DNA from: Arenibacter antarcticus
GTDB lineage: Bacteria; Bacteroidota; Bacteroidia; Flavobacteriales; Flavobacteriaceae
Reading direction: 5' to 3'
Assembly: GCF_041320605.1 (NCBI RefSeq)
Contig: NZ_CP166679.1
Location: 4,140,001-4,204,000, forward strand
DNA: 64,000 bases
The translations under genes and the position numbers were made by a program. Numbering within the stretch: the stretch's first letter is position 1; the number at the start of each line of letters is the position of its first letter. This document shows positions 55,220-63,694 of this stretch, piece by piece. The notes beneath the pieces were generated by a model, which searched no databases, was not told the origin of the DNA, and saw only the letters and a program-made list of their open reading frames with translations.

Positions 55220-58200
55220 TTGAAAATGAAAAATTTAAATAATCGAACATTATATCCCATAGCTACAGTGTTTTTTATATTCATCCTAATTTTCGCATGT
55301 AGCAAGGAATTTGAAGATATTATTCTGGATAGTTTTGAGTTCAGCTTTACAGGGGAACATAATGAGGAAAGCTTTATTTTTGAAAATAACCGTACATCAT
55401 TCACTTTAACTCCCGAGAAGGAAATAACTACTGTAGACTATTTTGTAAAATATTCACCGAGCAATATCAAAGGCTACTTTCTGTCCATGGAAGGCGATAC
55501 TATCAGAGCCAATGACACGTTGCAAGTAAAAGATCGACATTGGAACTACAATTATGTCGCTATTGATACCGGGCAGCATAAAATAAGGTTTATGGCGTGG
55601 GATTCGAACGCCAACAAAAAGGAACTTGTACTAGTATACAATGCCAAATACGCCAGTTTTAGCTTTTTGCTCAACAAAGGGTTGAATGAGTTTATCATTA
55701 ATTCTAAAAATCCAGTTAATGTCACACTGTTACGGGACAAGGAAACGGAAGATCCAAACAATAAAAGCGAATTTGAAATTACCTATCAAATAGAAAATGG
55801 AACGGGAAAACTGTATTTGGGAGATAAAATTTTTGATGCCGGAAAACCATTTTCTTTGCCTAAAGGAATTTCTGAACTAAGTTATCTTCCGGAAACCTTG
55901 GGAATACATAAACTAATTATCACGGCCAAAGCTCCCGATGGCGCTAAATTAACCGAAGAATTATTACTCTCAGTGTTGAATCTTAATTTTACGATAAATA
56001 CAACGGCAGCTTCTTCACAGGTAGAACTCGACACAAATTTAGCGATTGCGATAGACCTTAAAACCCAAGATGAGGAATCTGACGTTGAATACGAAATCAC
56101 ACATTCCTTTTCTTCTACAAGCATTGGAGGTGGCACCGTTCGAGATCAAAATGGTGGAGTCATGGAACCTGGGCAATATAGAAATATTATTCCCAATTCT
56201 TATAATTATACCTTTACCAGTACCGACTTGGGAAAACGAAAAATATATTTTACAATTCGTGATTCCAATGCACAAACTAAAAGGGATAGTGTTGAAATTG
56301 AAGTCGCCAATATTCCTTTTACCTTTTCAGGAAATTCAGAAAGTAATTCAGTGTATATTCAGGAGCGGACCCAATTCAATTTCAACATAAAATCAAATGG
56401 AAACACTGAAAATATAACATATAAAATTTCGTTCCAGATTTTAGAAGGGAATGGAAGGATAACTGGGGTAAATGGTAATGTTTTGCAGAACTCTAAGGAG
56501 TATGGTGTTGAACTGGGTAATTTTTCATTGTTCTATTTTCCAGAGAGCTTAGGCTCTCACCTGGTTTCATTTTTAGTAACCGACAATTATGGTCAAGAGA
56601 TTGGGCCTGTCTTAATAGATTTGGAAACCAAACAGAACGATTTCACGGTCAATATTACTCCTTCTAAAACTTCCGAATTTGTCAATATTCCCGTAAATAC
56701 TATTATCGATATCAATGAAATACCTGAAGGAACTAACGATACCTATGAAGCATTTTATTCGTCAGGGAAAAATAGTTCGCTGCGTGTAAACGGAACTGAA
56801 TATGGTCCAGGAGAAAAATTCCAGTTAAGTCCGAATAACAACAATGTCGTTTATTTAGGATCCGAAGCAGGGCAACACAACATTGTTTTTAGTGTGGAAT
56901 CAAGTGCAAATATCACCCATACTGCCAGCACCACCATCGGTTACAATCAAATCGATTTTCTATTTACAGGAGGAAGTCAAAAATCGGATATTTCAGTTGG
57001 GGAAATTACATCGCTAAACTTCAATATTTCCGAAAGTGTAGGTTCTTCCGATTATACGATGCGATACAGTATGAATGGCAATGCACTAATCAAAAATGAA
57101 AATGGAATCGAAGTTAGTGCGGGTAATATCTATGATGTTCCAAAAGGAAATTTCAATTGGAGTTTAGAGGGAACGGACGAAAGTAATATCAAATTTACCT
57201 TCTATGTCCAGAACGATACAGGACTGGAGAAAACGGTTGTTATTTCAGTTAATGTTGCTCCCAAAAACTATAATTTCACAGCGAATGCCACACAATCACA
57301 GGCTTATACAGGAGAAATCGTCGATACTAATTTCAATATTACAGAATTAGGCATTGGTGGCGATACCTATGTAATGTATTTTTCATCAGGAAGCAATAAC
57401 GGTAGCTTTGAATACCAAGGCAATTCCTATGCGGCAGGAAAAAGTTTTAACGTTCCTGTTGGCTCCTTCCAAGGAAGGTATACTGGAATATCTGAATCCA
57501 ACCATAATATTGAATTTACGGTCAGATCATCTTCTGAAGTCGAAAAAACAGCAAATGTCAATATCGATTTTGAAAAGTATGAAGAATTTTTTGATCTTAC
57601 GGTCAGCCAATCGTCTCAAGACAAATTTGAGGATCAACCCTTTCTATTGAATGTGGTTACAAATTCCACTTCTGGACACGATCCATCTGTTCGGTACGAA
57701 ATGACTTTTGAATTTGCCAGTATGAATGGTGGTTATATAATCCATCGGGAAAGGATATATAGGGAGGGGGAGGTTATCCCCGTGGAATACGGATCTGTTG
57801 CAATGCAGTTTTATCCCCAAATCGACGATAGTTTTACCATTAATTTTCGTGCCGAAAATTCAACTGGCATATCACAAACGACCAGTGAATCGATAATAAT
57901 GTTTAAGAAGCCGACTGTAGCTGTTAAGGGTGAGAAACACAATATAAGTTGTGGAGGTCTTAATGGTTGTGATTATGTAGTACGGATATACACCTGCTTT
58001 GCTGCCAATTGTTCCGAAGCTTATAATGGTGCAACGATACAGCAAGTAGAGGTTCGTATTTACAACAGAGAAGCTAGAAGGTGGGATACAATGCTGTTCA
58101 ATTACAATGATGCAAAGGGAGGCGGTGTTGAACGCTATTTTGAGCTAGAAGAAGAGCCAAAGGAGAGTAAACTAAGATATCAAGACCAACCTTATCAAGT

Positions 58201-58264
58201 TAGGGTTATAGATTCTAATGGACAATGGAGTGAAAAGGCTACAGGAAATATCATACGAATTTAA
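55220..58264 (+). CDS. traQ: Giant TraQ-like lipoprotein with about eight tandem DUF3872-type domains
   Basis: This 1014-residue lipoprotein has its lipobox at FILIFAC (Cys27) and occupies the TraQ position. Single-domain TraQ proteins (DUF3872) are about 150 residues. Here roughly eight repeats of about 100 residues follow one another (about 37-140, 141-255, 256-365, 366-470, 471-578, 579-680, 681-785, 786-897). Each opens with F-x-F-T/N and has a phi-x-Y-x-phi strand, an NG turn and a closing GxHxIxF-type strand. A C-terminal domain with four cysteines (SCGGLNGCDYVV, TCFAANC) ends it. The protein is probably surface-exposed and beta-rich, suited to cell-cell contact during mating. Duplication is inferred from the repeats. 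Confidence 0.8.
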   Translation: MKMKNLNNRTLYPIATVFFIFILIFACSKEFEDIILDSFEFSFTGEHNEESFIFENNRTSFTLTPEKEITTVDYFVKYSPSNIKGYFLSMEGDTIRANDTLQVKDRHWNYNYVAIDTGQHKIRFMAWDSNANKKELVLVYNAKYASFSFLLNKGLNEFIINSKNPVNVTLLRDKETEDPNNKSEFEITYQIENGTGKLYLGDKIFDAGKPFSLPKGISELSYLPETLGIHKLIITAKAPDGAKLTEELLLSVLNLNFTINTTAASSQVELDTNLAIAIDLKTQDEESDVEYEITHSFSSTSIGGGTVRDQNGGVMEPGQYRNIIPNSYNYTFTSTDLGKRKIYFTIRDSNAQTKRDSVEIEVANIPFTFSGNSESNSVYIQERTQFNFNIKSNGNTENITYKISFQILEGNGRITGVNGNVLQNSKEYGVELGNFSLFYFPESLGSHLVSFLVTDNYGQEIGPVLIDLETKQNDFTVNITPSKTSEFVNIPVNTIIDINEIPEGTNDTYEAFYSSGKNSSLRVNGTEYGPGEKFQLSPNNNNVVYLGSEAGQHNIVFSVESSANITHTASTTIGYNQIDFLFTGGSQKSDISVGEITSLNFNISESVGSSDYTMRYSMNGNALIKNENGIEVSAGNIYDVPKGNFNWSLEGTDESNIKFTFYVQNDTGLEKTVVISVNVAPKNYNFTANATQSQAYTGEIVDTNFNITELGIGGDTYVMYFSSGSNNGSFEYQGNSYAAGKSFNVPVGSFQGRYTGISESNHNIEFTVRSSSEVEKTANVNIDFEKYEEFFDLTVSQSSQDKFEDQPFLLNVVTNSTSGHDPSVRYEMTFEFASMNGGYIIHRERIYREGEVIPVEYGSVAMQFYPQIDDSFTINFRAENSTGISQTTSESIIMFKKPTVAVKGEKHNISCGGLNGCDYVVRIYTCFAANCSEAYNGATIQQVEVRIYNREARRWDTMLFNYNDAKGGGVERYFELEEEPKESKLRYQDQPYQVRVIDSNGQWSEKATGNIIRI

Positions 58265-58279
58265 GTTTTTTTCTTGTTG

Positions 58280-58771
58280 CTAACTTTTCTTAAATGTGAT
58301 TGTCACTATAACATTCTCATTCCCCAAAGTATCGTTTGTTTCAACTATCATCTTACTCCTAGTAAGATCAATGATTCGCATCTCATTTCTAATGACAAAT
58401 CGAATAATCGAATTATCTATTAGCTCATAACTATCTTCTTCAATAGTTGAAAAAGGGTCTTGATCATCACATGACAACCCATTTTCGTTGATAGCGTATC
58501 CTCCATTTTCCCCTACCCCCCTTTCAGTGAAAAAAGTAAGGTTGTCTTTTATGCATTGCCTAATTTCTTGGGTATTGAACAAGTCTATATTTACCGTTCC
58601 ATCACCATTAATATCTACTGCCCTATCGGTCATTATCGCTTGATATTCCCATTGGCCCAGTAGGGCTTGGTGTCTATCTGAATCTGAAATGGTATTGTCA
58701 TCTTTACTACACGAAAAAAACAGTAAAATTGGAATAATGAGAGAAATATTGTTATAAATTTTCATAACCAC
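58280..58771 (-). CDS. Lipocalin-like lipoprotein with a calcium-loop motif
   Basis: This 163-residue lipoprotein has its lipobox at ILLFFSC (Cys21) and an N-terminal acidic tail as in Bacteroidota surface-export signals (SKDDNTISDSD). The LLGQWEYQAIMTD start is as in lipocalin-like families. It also has an EF-hand-like loop (DINGDGTVNID) and a beta-rich C-terminus. It is encoded opposite the tra operon, convergent with the TraQ-like gene with 15 nt between stops. Its role in the element is unknown; an entry-exclusion role is speculative. Confidence 0.65.
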   Translation of the reverse strand: MVMKIYNNISLIIPILLFFSCSKDDNTISDSDRHQALLGQWEYQAIMTDRAVDINGDGTVNIDLFNTQEIRQCIKDNLTFFTERGVGENGGYAINENGLSCDDQDPFSTIEEDSYELIDNSIIRFVIRNEMRIIDLTRSKMIVETNDTLGNENVIVTITFKKS

Positions 58772-58861
58772 CTGTTTTAGAGCTTTATATAAATATAAAC
58801 ATTCTAATTAACAATACTGTAAACCTAAAAAAATAATACCTATAGCTGAGGATAAATAAAT

Positions 58862-59016
58862 GCAAGGAGGGCCTTTGTAAGCCCTTTTTGCGTTTATGTG
58901 CGGTTCCGAGGGGGTTGAAAATCCCTAGTCGAAATGTCCTCAAAAAGTAGGTAGACGAAAGTCGTTCGTTCGATTATGCGTAGACGGAAAGGATTTTTAA
59001 CTTCCGCAGGAATAAG
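58862..59016 (+). ncRNA. Structured noncoding element B (related to element A)
   Basis: It starts with an 11-bp hairpin (arms 58862-58872 and 58881-58891, 8-nt loop, two G-T pairs) whose sequence differs from the hairpin of element A but sits in the same place. The 22-nt block 58897-58918 matches element A at 18 positions, the rest being transitions. A GAC-GAAA-GTC tetraloop-type hairpin occurs near 58953-58963. It ends in ACTTCCGCAGG (59000-59010), identical in A. It lies upstream of the lipoprotein gene, after the end of the tra operon. Function is unknown. Confidence 0.55.
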
Positions 59017-59101
59017 GGCAATAAAAAACCAACTGAATTTTATACTAAAGAGTCTATTATGGATTCTAATATTTTTATAAGGCGTATAATATCAAATTAC
59101 T

Positions 59102-59368
59102 TTAAACAGATTGGTTTAACCCTTTTCCATTGTCATCTTGAGTACCAATGTTCTCTCTACTCTTTCCATCTAAAGTTTGAAGATTATCTTTGCTATACAT
59201 AATTTCATTAGTGTATTCTGCCATTCCTGCCTGCATAGCATTCATATGATTATCATCCGAATTTACATCCTTGAACATTGGAGAGGTTAAGTTCAACTCC
59301 TTGGCCAAATCATAACCAAGATTGAATCCCTGTAAATAATCTGTATCAATTTTTGTTTCTTTCTTCAT
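59102..59368 (-). CDS. Small hypothetical protein downstream of the HTH gene
   Basis: This 88-residue acidic, soluble protein (TDYLQGFNLGYDLAKELNL...NAMQAGMAEYTNE) resembles small proteins found beside excisionase-like genes in Bacteroidota elements, but I recognise no named family. It starts 3 bp after the stop of the HTH gene, so the two are co-expressed. Confidence 0.6.
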   Translation of the reverse strand: MKKETKIDTDYLQGFNLGYDLAKELNLTSPMFKDVNSDDNHMNAMQAGMAEYTNEIMYSKDNLQTLDGKSRENIGTQDDNGKGLNQSV

Positions 59369-59371
59369 ATC

Positions 59372-59641
59372 TCAAAATGTTTCGCGTGCATGTTTTTCAA
59401 TATATTCATTGATAGAATCCCTGTCATAAAGAATAATTTTCTTCTGAGGTTGTGAAAACCTAATTTTGCCTTCATCCCTCAATTTCTGCAATGTAGTAGT
59501 GGATTTTATGTTTAGCAGTACCATCGCTTCTTCAGCATCTATCCATTTGGCTGGTTTATTTTTTCGCTTAGATTCCATATGTTCAACTACCTTATCAAAC
59601 AAGGCGTAAAAAGCTTCTTCCTGTAGACATACTACTTGCAT
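59372..59641 (-). CDS. Helix-turn-helix protein, excisionase-like (HTH_17/MerR-type)
   Basis: This 89-residue protein has a winged-helix/excisionase-type DNA-binding domain (WIDAEEAMVLLNIKSTTTLQKLRDEGKIRFSQ, then KKIILYDRDSINEYI). Such proteins act as excision or transfer regulators in Bacteroidota conjugative transposons. No integrase gene is next to it here. A short palindrome AATTGT-TAG-ACAATT lies about 105 bp upstream (59745-59759). Confidence 0.82.
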   Translation of the reverse strand: MQVVCLQEEAFYALFDKVVEHMESKRKNKPAKWIDAEEAMVLLNIKSTTTLQKLRDEGKIRFSQPQKKIILYDRDSINEYIEKHARETF

Positions 59642-60639
59642 TGAATTTGTTTTAAGCGTTGGACCATTGATCGTTATTATAGCGGATACTTCAGCTACCT
59701 AAAAGATACGAATTATGTGGATTATATGCTAGGTTAATTAGTCGAATTGTTAGACAATTAGACCTATGGTGGGGTACAATCCAAAGTTACGCTGCCACTT
59801 TAAGGTATTATCAGTTATAAGGGTGTCAAAAACATTGAAATTCACTTGATGTACCAACAAAATTTAAACCGTGAACAATTGTATTTTGTTGGTCTCTCAA
59901 ATATTCAAAACCTTTAACTAGCTTAACATACTTATCCTATTTTATGAAATAGTGTGCTTTTAAATCAGACTTACGGTTATTTTGAAGTTGGATTATTTGC
60001 AATGAAATGCACTCTATACTTTGCTAGACTGAGTCCGGAAATCTTCTAAAAAAGCAAATACTCTGTTATTAAACATCCAACCACTATCTTTCCTATAAAA
60101 CATTCAGTTTTGGTAATCAATTAGTCTTATCGAATGGGAAAGGTTTATGGTCTAACGGTCTGTTTTACTCATAATTAAAGCTCCCACCTCTCTTAATCTT
60201 TCTAATAATATATCATGATTTTTTTTTCTCTGCCTTTACTCCTGAAACTATATCTGAGAAAATATTCTTACGGAGAACCTTCTACTATAATAGAGCACCA
60301 ACTTGTAAATCCAATTTTTGTGTTTTGGTGCTTACTCCAACAAATCCAAAATCCATCTTGGGCATTTAAAGATTAAAAGTGTAAACTAATTAAAGATACG
60401 GGGAAAATAAACTATGTTGATTTTGAGCATCAAAAAAATACTTGATCTCTATTGACATGTATAATAAGGTTGTTTAAATATGCTTTTCAAGTTCCGTAAT
60501 ATGTGAATTAACGGAGATATGACCAAGTCGTGGGATATTGCCAAGGAACTCCCTCTTCCCCATTTGTGTCAAAAATTCAGGCGATAGGTGCAACGTAGTT
60601 TTTGCAATAAACTATATTGGTCCTACCAAAGCCAAAAAG
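59642..60639. other. Noncoding gap at the right edge of the conjugative element
   Basis: Nearly 1 kb without a convincing gene. It contains the palindrome AATTGT-TAG-ACAATT (59745-59759) and a perfect 11-bp inverted repeat ACCAACAAAAT / ATTTTGTTGGT (59853-59863 and 59883-59893). A lost integrase or the right attachment site could lie here, but I found no recognisable integrase frame. The remainder is AT-rich with frequent stops. Confidence 0.4.
59853..59893. repeat. 11-bp perfect inverted repeat in the right-edge gap
   Basis: ACCAACAAAAT and ATTTTGTTGGT with a 19-nt centre. No T run follows, so a terminator is unlikely. It could be a recombination or protein-binding site. Confidence 0.5.
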
Positions 60640-61104
60640 ATGATACATCTAAATATCGACAATGAATATGATGCGAAAATAGCAATCCAATTGTATGGGG
60701 TAATCCTGAAGAACAAAGAATCGAAAAATGCCTATTGCAAAGCAATGGAAAGGGCGGTCAGTGCCGACCTGAAGACTTATTTTCAAGACAAATTCACAAA
60801 ATATAAAAGATTTGACGAAACATTGGCCCGCGAGGTGTCGGTTGCATTTCCTCAACTCCTTCCCGTTGCTTGGAGGAACAACAATAGAGACTTTTGGATC
60901 GATACCGAGACCATTTTCCGCTTGTCGGATGATGCTTCTATGTTGAAAGCATGCATTCAAGGTGACAGGGCGGCGGTGAGGGAATATGCTGACTTGTTGG
61001 AGAAATACTCGCTACCATTTGACGTGTACCATGTCATAAGAAAACATAAAATGTTTATAGAAGTGGATCTGCACAAGGTGAGTAAAATCAAGGATCTATA
61101 TTGA
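60640..61104 (+). CDS. PA2169/DUF2383-like four-helix (ferritin-like) protein
   Basis: This 154-residue protein starts at ATG 60640 (MIHLNIDNEYDAKI). It has the helical pattern of the PA2169/DUF2383 family: an NALI-like first helix, AMERAVSADLKTYFQDKFTKYKRF, a middle FWIDTETIFRLSDD, and DRAAVREYADLLEKYSLPFDVYHVIRKH at the end. Family members are stress-associated and their chemistry is unclear. A TTG start at 60538 would add 34 unrelated residues. It is monocistronic, near other signalling genes. Confidence 0.65.
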   Translation: MIHLNIDNEYDAKIAIQLYGVILKNKESKNAYCKAMERAVSADLKTYFQDKFTKYKRFDETLAREVSVAFPQLLPVAWRNNNRDFWIDTETIFRLSDDASMLKACIQGDRAAVREYADLLEKYSLPFDVYHVIRKHKMFIEVDLHKVSKIKDLY

Positions 61105-61456
61105 TAATGGGTTGTTCCGATCTAACCACTACATCCCTGCAAAATACTCTCGTAATTAAGTCTAATGTCCACACTTAACATCCGTCCAGCGCTATCTGCA
61201 TAGAATTGTAGCTTTTCATTAAATCGATCATGAAATATTGCGCTGCCGTTATGCGAAAAGCTAGAGGTTTTCGGCCACGACTCAGATAGCTTGAAGATAC
61301 TTTGTACGTTCTGCAAAAGGGTTATTGCCAGAACTTCTATAAAAACGTTTACCTGATTGGTAAGCACCGATAAACCAGACTCGAATACCCGTTGACGAAA
61401 TAGTAAGGAGAAGTCGATTGGCGGTCTTAATTTTGCGCCAAGTTTATACCCATATT
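61105..61456. other. Intergenic gap, no gene supported
   Basis: About 350 nt. A minus-strand open frame of 81 codons (61122-61367) exists but looks unlike a known protein and has no clear promoter, so I do not call it. The promoter of the small membrane-protein gene should lie near its right end. Confidence 0.4.
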
Positions 61457-61627
61457 ATGAGAACAGTACTACTTATCAGAAAAATTTATGCAGATGGTTT
61501 TAAAGACATAGGGAATTTGATAGTTAAAAAATACTTCAAGGCCTTTGCATGGTTCAGTTTCATCATGTTTGCAATAGTGCTATATGCTTTTATCTATAGA
61601 GTGGCTACTGGTTTTGCATTTGATTGA
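61457..61627 (+). CDS. Small DUF6747-like single-span membrane protein
   Basis: This 56-residue protein starts with TVLLIRKIYADGFKDIGNLI and has one transmembrane helix (FAWFSFIMFAIVLYAFIYRV), ending in ATGFAFD. The pattern matches small flavobacterial DUF6747-type proteins often seen near stress genes. The start at ATG 61457 is chosen over an upstream one because the family begins with this short segment. Confidence 0.7.
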   Translation: MRTVLLIRKIYADGFKDIGNLIVKKYFKAFAWFSFIMFAIVLYAFIYRVATGFAFD

Positions 61628-61748
61628 ACAAAGTAGCCATGGCCCGGACTGATGTCCTTTTTAAGTGTTTTGGTTTGGATCATCGATTTTATTATTTGAG
61701 TAAAGAGCGGCCCATCCAATGAAATCCAATTTTATAATGTAGGTATTT

Positions 61749-62147
61749 ATGGAAGGGAATACTGTTTGGATTATCGATGATGATATGGTATCACAATTTG
61801 CCATGACGTATAAGATCGAACAATCATATCCAAACTACCAGGTCGTTGGTTTTTATACTGTGGAAGAAGCTTTGACTATGATCAAAGCGTGTGCGGAAAC
61901 TCAAAACGGCCTGCCCAACATAATATTATTGGACCTTGTACTGCCGGAAATAAACGGATGGGACTTTCTAGAGGAGCTGGAAAACATTAAAGGACGTATA
62001 GACGGTTTGGAAATCTATATTGTTTCCGCCTTTTCCAATACAAAGGACCGTAAACTCGCCAAGGAACATCCTTTGGTAATTGGCTATTTCGACAAACCGA
62101 TAAATAAAGGTAGCGTGGATGAAATGTTTGATAGAGCGATTATTTGA
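61749..62147 (+). CDS. Single-domain response regulator (REC only)
   Basis: This 132-residue receiver domain has acidic pocket Asp10-Asp12 (WIIDDDMVS), phospho-acceptor Asp62 (ILLDLVLPEINGWDF), Ser93 and Lys116 (GYFDKPI). No output domain is present, so it acts by protein contact or as a phospho-relay, as in other flavobacterial single-domain regulators. It is divergent from the LytTR gene further right. No kinase is encoded nearby. Confidence 0.92.
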   Translation: MEGNTVWIIDDDMVSQFAMTYKIEQSYPNYQVVGFYTVEEALTMIKACAETQNGLPNIILLDLVLPEINGWDFLEELENIKGRIDGLEIYIVSAFSNTKDRKLAKEHPLVIGYFDKPINKGSVDEMFDRAII

Positions 62148-62291
62148 CTTTCCAATGAAACCGGTCCTTGGAGAAACAAAAAATACATCAGGACAATTCC
62201 CAGGTAATAATAAAGTGTGCAAATAATTTATAAAGTAAACTATCTAAAAAAGGCTTCCAACTAAGCGAGAGTTTAGATTCTCGAATAATTC

Positions 62292-62984
62292 CTAAATATT
62301 ATTCAGCGCTTCGACCAATTCTATTTTTTTGGTTCGGCTTAACGGTATCTGTCTTCCCGCAACTTCAACATTCTTGCTATTGAACTTATCGATCTTTTCC
62401 AAGTTTACGATATAGGATTTGTGGATCCTTAAGAACTTATTCTCTGGCAACTGTTGTACAATGGATTTCATGGTAGATAGTATGACGATATTGGCTTCAT
62501 CCGTCACCAATTTAATATAGTCGCCAAGAGCTTCTATCCATTTTATGTCGTCAAGAACAACTTTTCGCTTTTTGAGGTTGCTTTTCACAACGATATACTC
62601 CCCATCTTCGTTCACTTTATTTAGCTGCTCATATTGGGCTACTGCTCTCTTAACTGAGACATTAAAACGAGCTAATGTGAGGGGTTTGTGAAGATAATCC
62701 GTTACGTCGTAATCAAAGGCCTTAAAGGCATAATGGGCATTACCGGTTATCAAGATTATTTGTGGACATTTGTCCATAGACTCCAAAAGGTCGAAACCAT
62801 TGATAATAGGCATTTCAATATCCAGAAAAATAAGATCTATCCTATTGTTTGCAATACCTTTCCTTGCTTCAATGGCATTGCTGTACTCCGCTACCAGTGC
62901 TAGGTTGCTATGATCGTTCACTAACTTAGCCACGGCCATCCGCTGCATAGTCGAATCGTCTACAATTACACTTCTTAATTTCAT
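62292..62984 (-). CDS. LytTR-family response regulator (LytR/AlgR type)
   Basis: This 230-residue protein has an N-terminal receiver domain (Asp9/Asp10, phospho-acceptor Asp55 in LIFLDIEMPIINGF, Lys104-like in DYLHKPL). A C-terminal LytTR DNA-binding domain follows (about 130-230; VKSNLKKRKVVLDDIKWIEALGDYIKLVT...FLRIHKSYIVNLEKI). It starts at ATG 62982-62984, matching the receiver's usual MKxRxVIVDD start; a start at 63029 would add 15 residues. Its kinase is not in the window. Confidence 0.92.
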   Translation of the reverse strand: MKLRSVIVDDSTMQRMAVAKLVNDHSNLALVAEYSNAIEARKGIANNRIDLIFLDIEMPIINGFDLLESMDKCPQIILITGNAHYAFKAFDYDVTDYLHKPLTLARFNVSVKRAVAQYEQLNKVNEDGEYIVVKSNLKKRKVVLDDIKWIEALGDYIKLVTDEANIVILSTMKSIVQQLPENKFLRIHKSYIVNLEKIDKFNSKNVEVAGRQIPLSRTKKIELVEALNNI

Positions 62985-63029
62985 AATGGCTGATTTGAGG
63001 TAGAAATCATCGACAAAGTAGGTAATCAA

Positions 63030-63631
63030 TATTCTTCACCACATTCCAAGTTGTGAAAGTAGCATTAACTGTTGTGTAGATAGGGATTGTCATGGTTTCA
63101 AAGATTAGGCCAGGTTTATTTCTTTTTATGGTACGTGGAATGTCCGCCGTGGTTGTGATCAGGATACCCTTACCACCGCCTATTGTGTTACCGCTAATTG
63201 TTGTAAATCCAGATATTAAAAACCATATTATTACGTAAAATAACCACCCATAGCCCTAATGAATTATAATTCCAATAAAGGGTAGGCTTACAGGACGAAA
63301 AGCCAGTCCTATAAGGTCCAGAAAAATCCCATTCGACACACCTATTTTCCTTCTGGACCGATTAATTTATGACTCTCATATTGCGTATTCGAAATGCCTT
63401 GCTGTATTAATTTTTTAACACCGTATAAAACCTCCCTATTTTGGCTTATAGTTCAGATAAAAAAATTATTTAAAGATCTAATTCCTTTGATTTATGGTTT
63501 ATGAGAATGATAGTTCGCGCAGATAGAAACGTCCCCAATCGATTGTAATAAGTGTTAATCAAGATTTGTTTTTAGATTACAAAGGATATTTTCTATAAAT
63601 CAGTTCCAAAAAATAAAAAATAAAAAAATTC
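63030..63631. other. Intergenic gap with an unassigned open frame on the minus strand
   Basis: Between the LytTR gene and the TonB-receptor promoter. On the minus strand 63007-63255 is free of stops and reads like a hydrophobic helix followed by a Thr-rich segment, but it lacks a usual start codon. It may be a remnant or chance. No RNA or repeat is recognised in the rest. Confidence 0.3.
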
Positions 63632-63662
63632 TTGGCAGAGTAATATCCGGACTCTATATTTG
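63632..63662 (+). promoter_or_regulatory. Promoter of the TonB-dependent receptor gene
   Basis: TTGG at 63632-63635 and TATATTTG at 63655-63662 match the -33/-7 consensus; the ATG follows 32 bp downstream. Confidence 0.7.
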
Positions 63663-63694
63663 CATCTATTTTTAATTAATCTAAATAAGAATTG

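Noticed and set aside
61122..61367. 81-codon minus-strand frame
   Set aside because: No recognisable family, no promoter, unusual composition. Not called.
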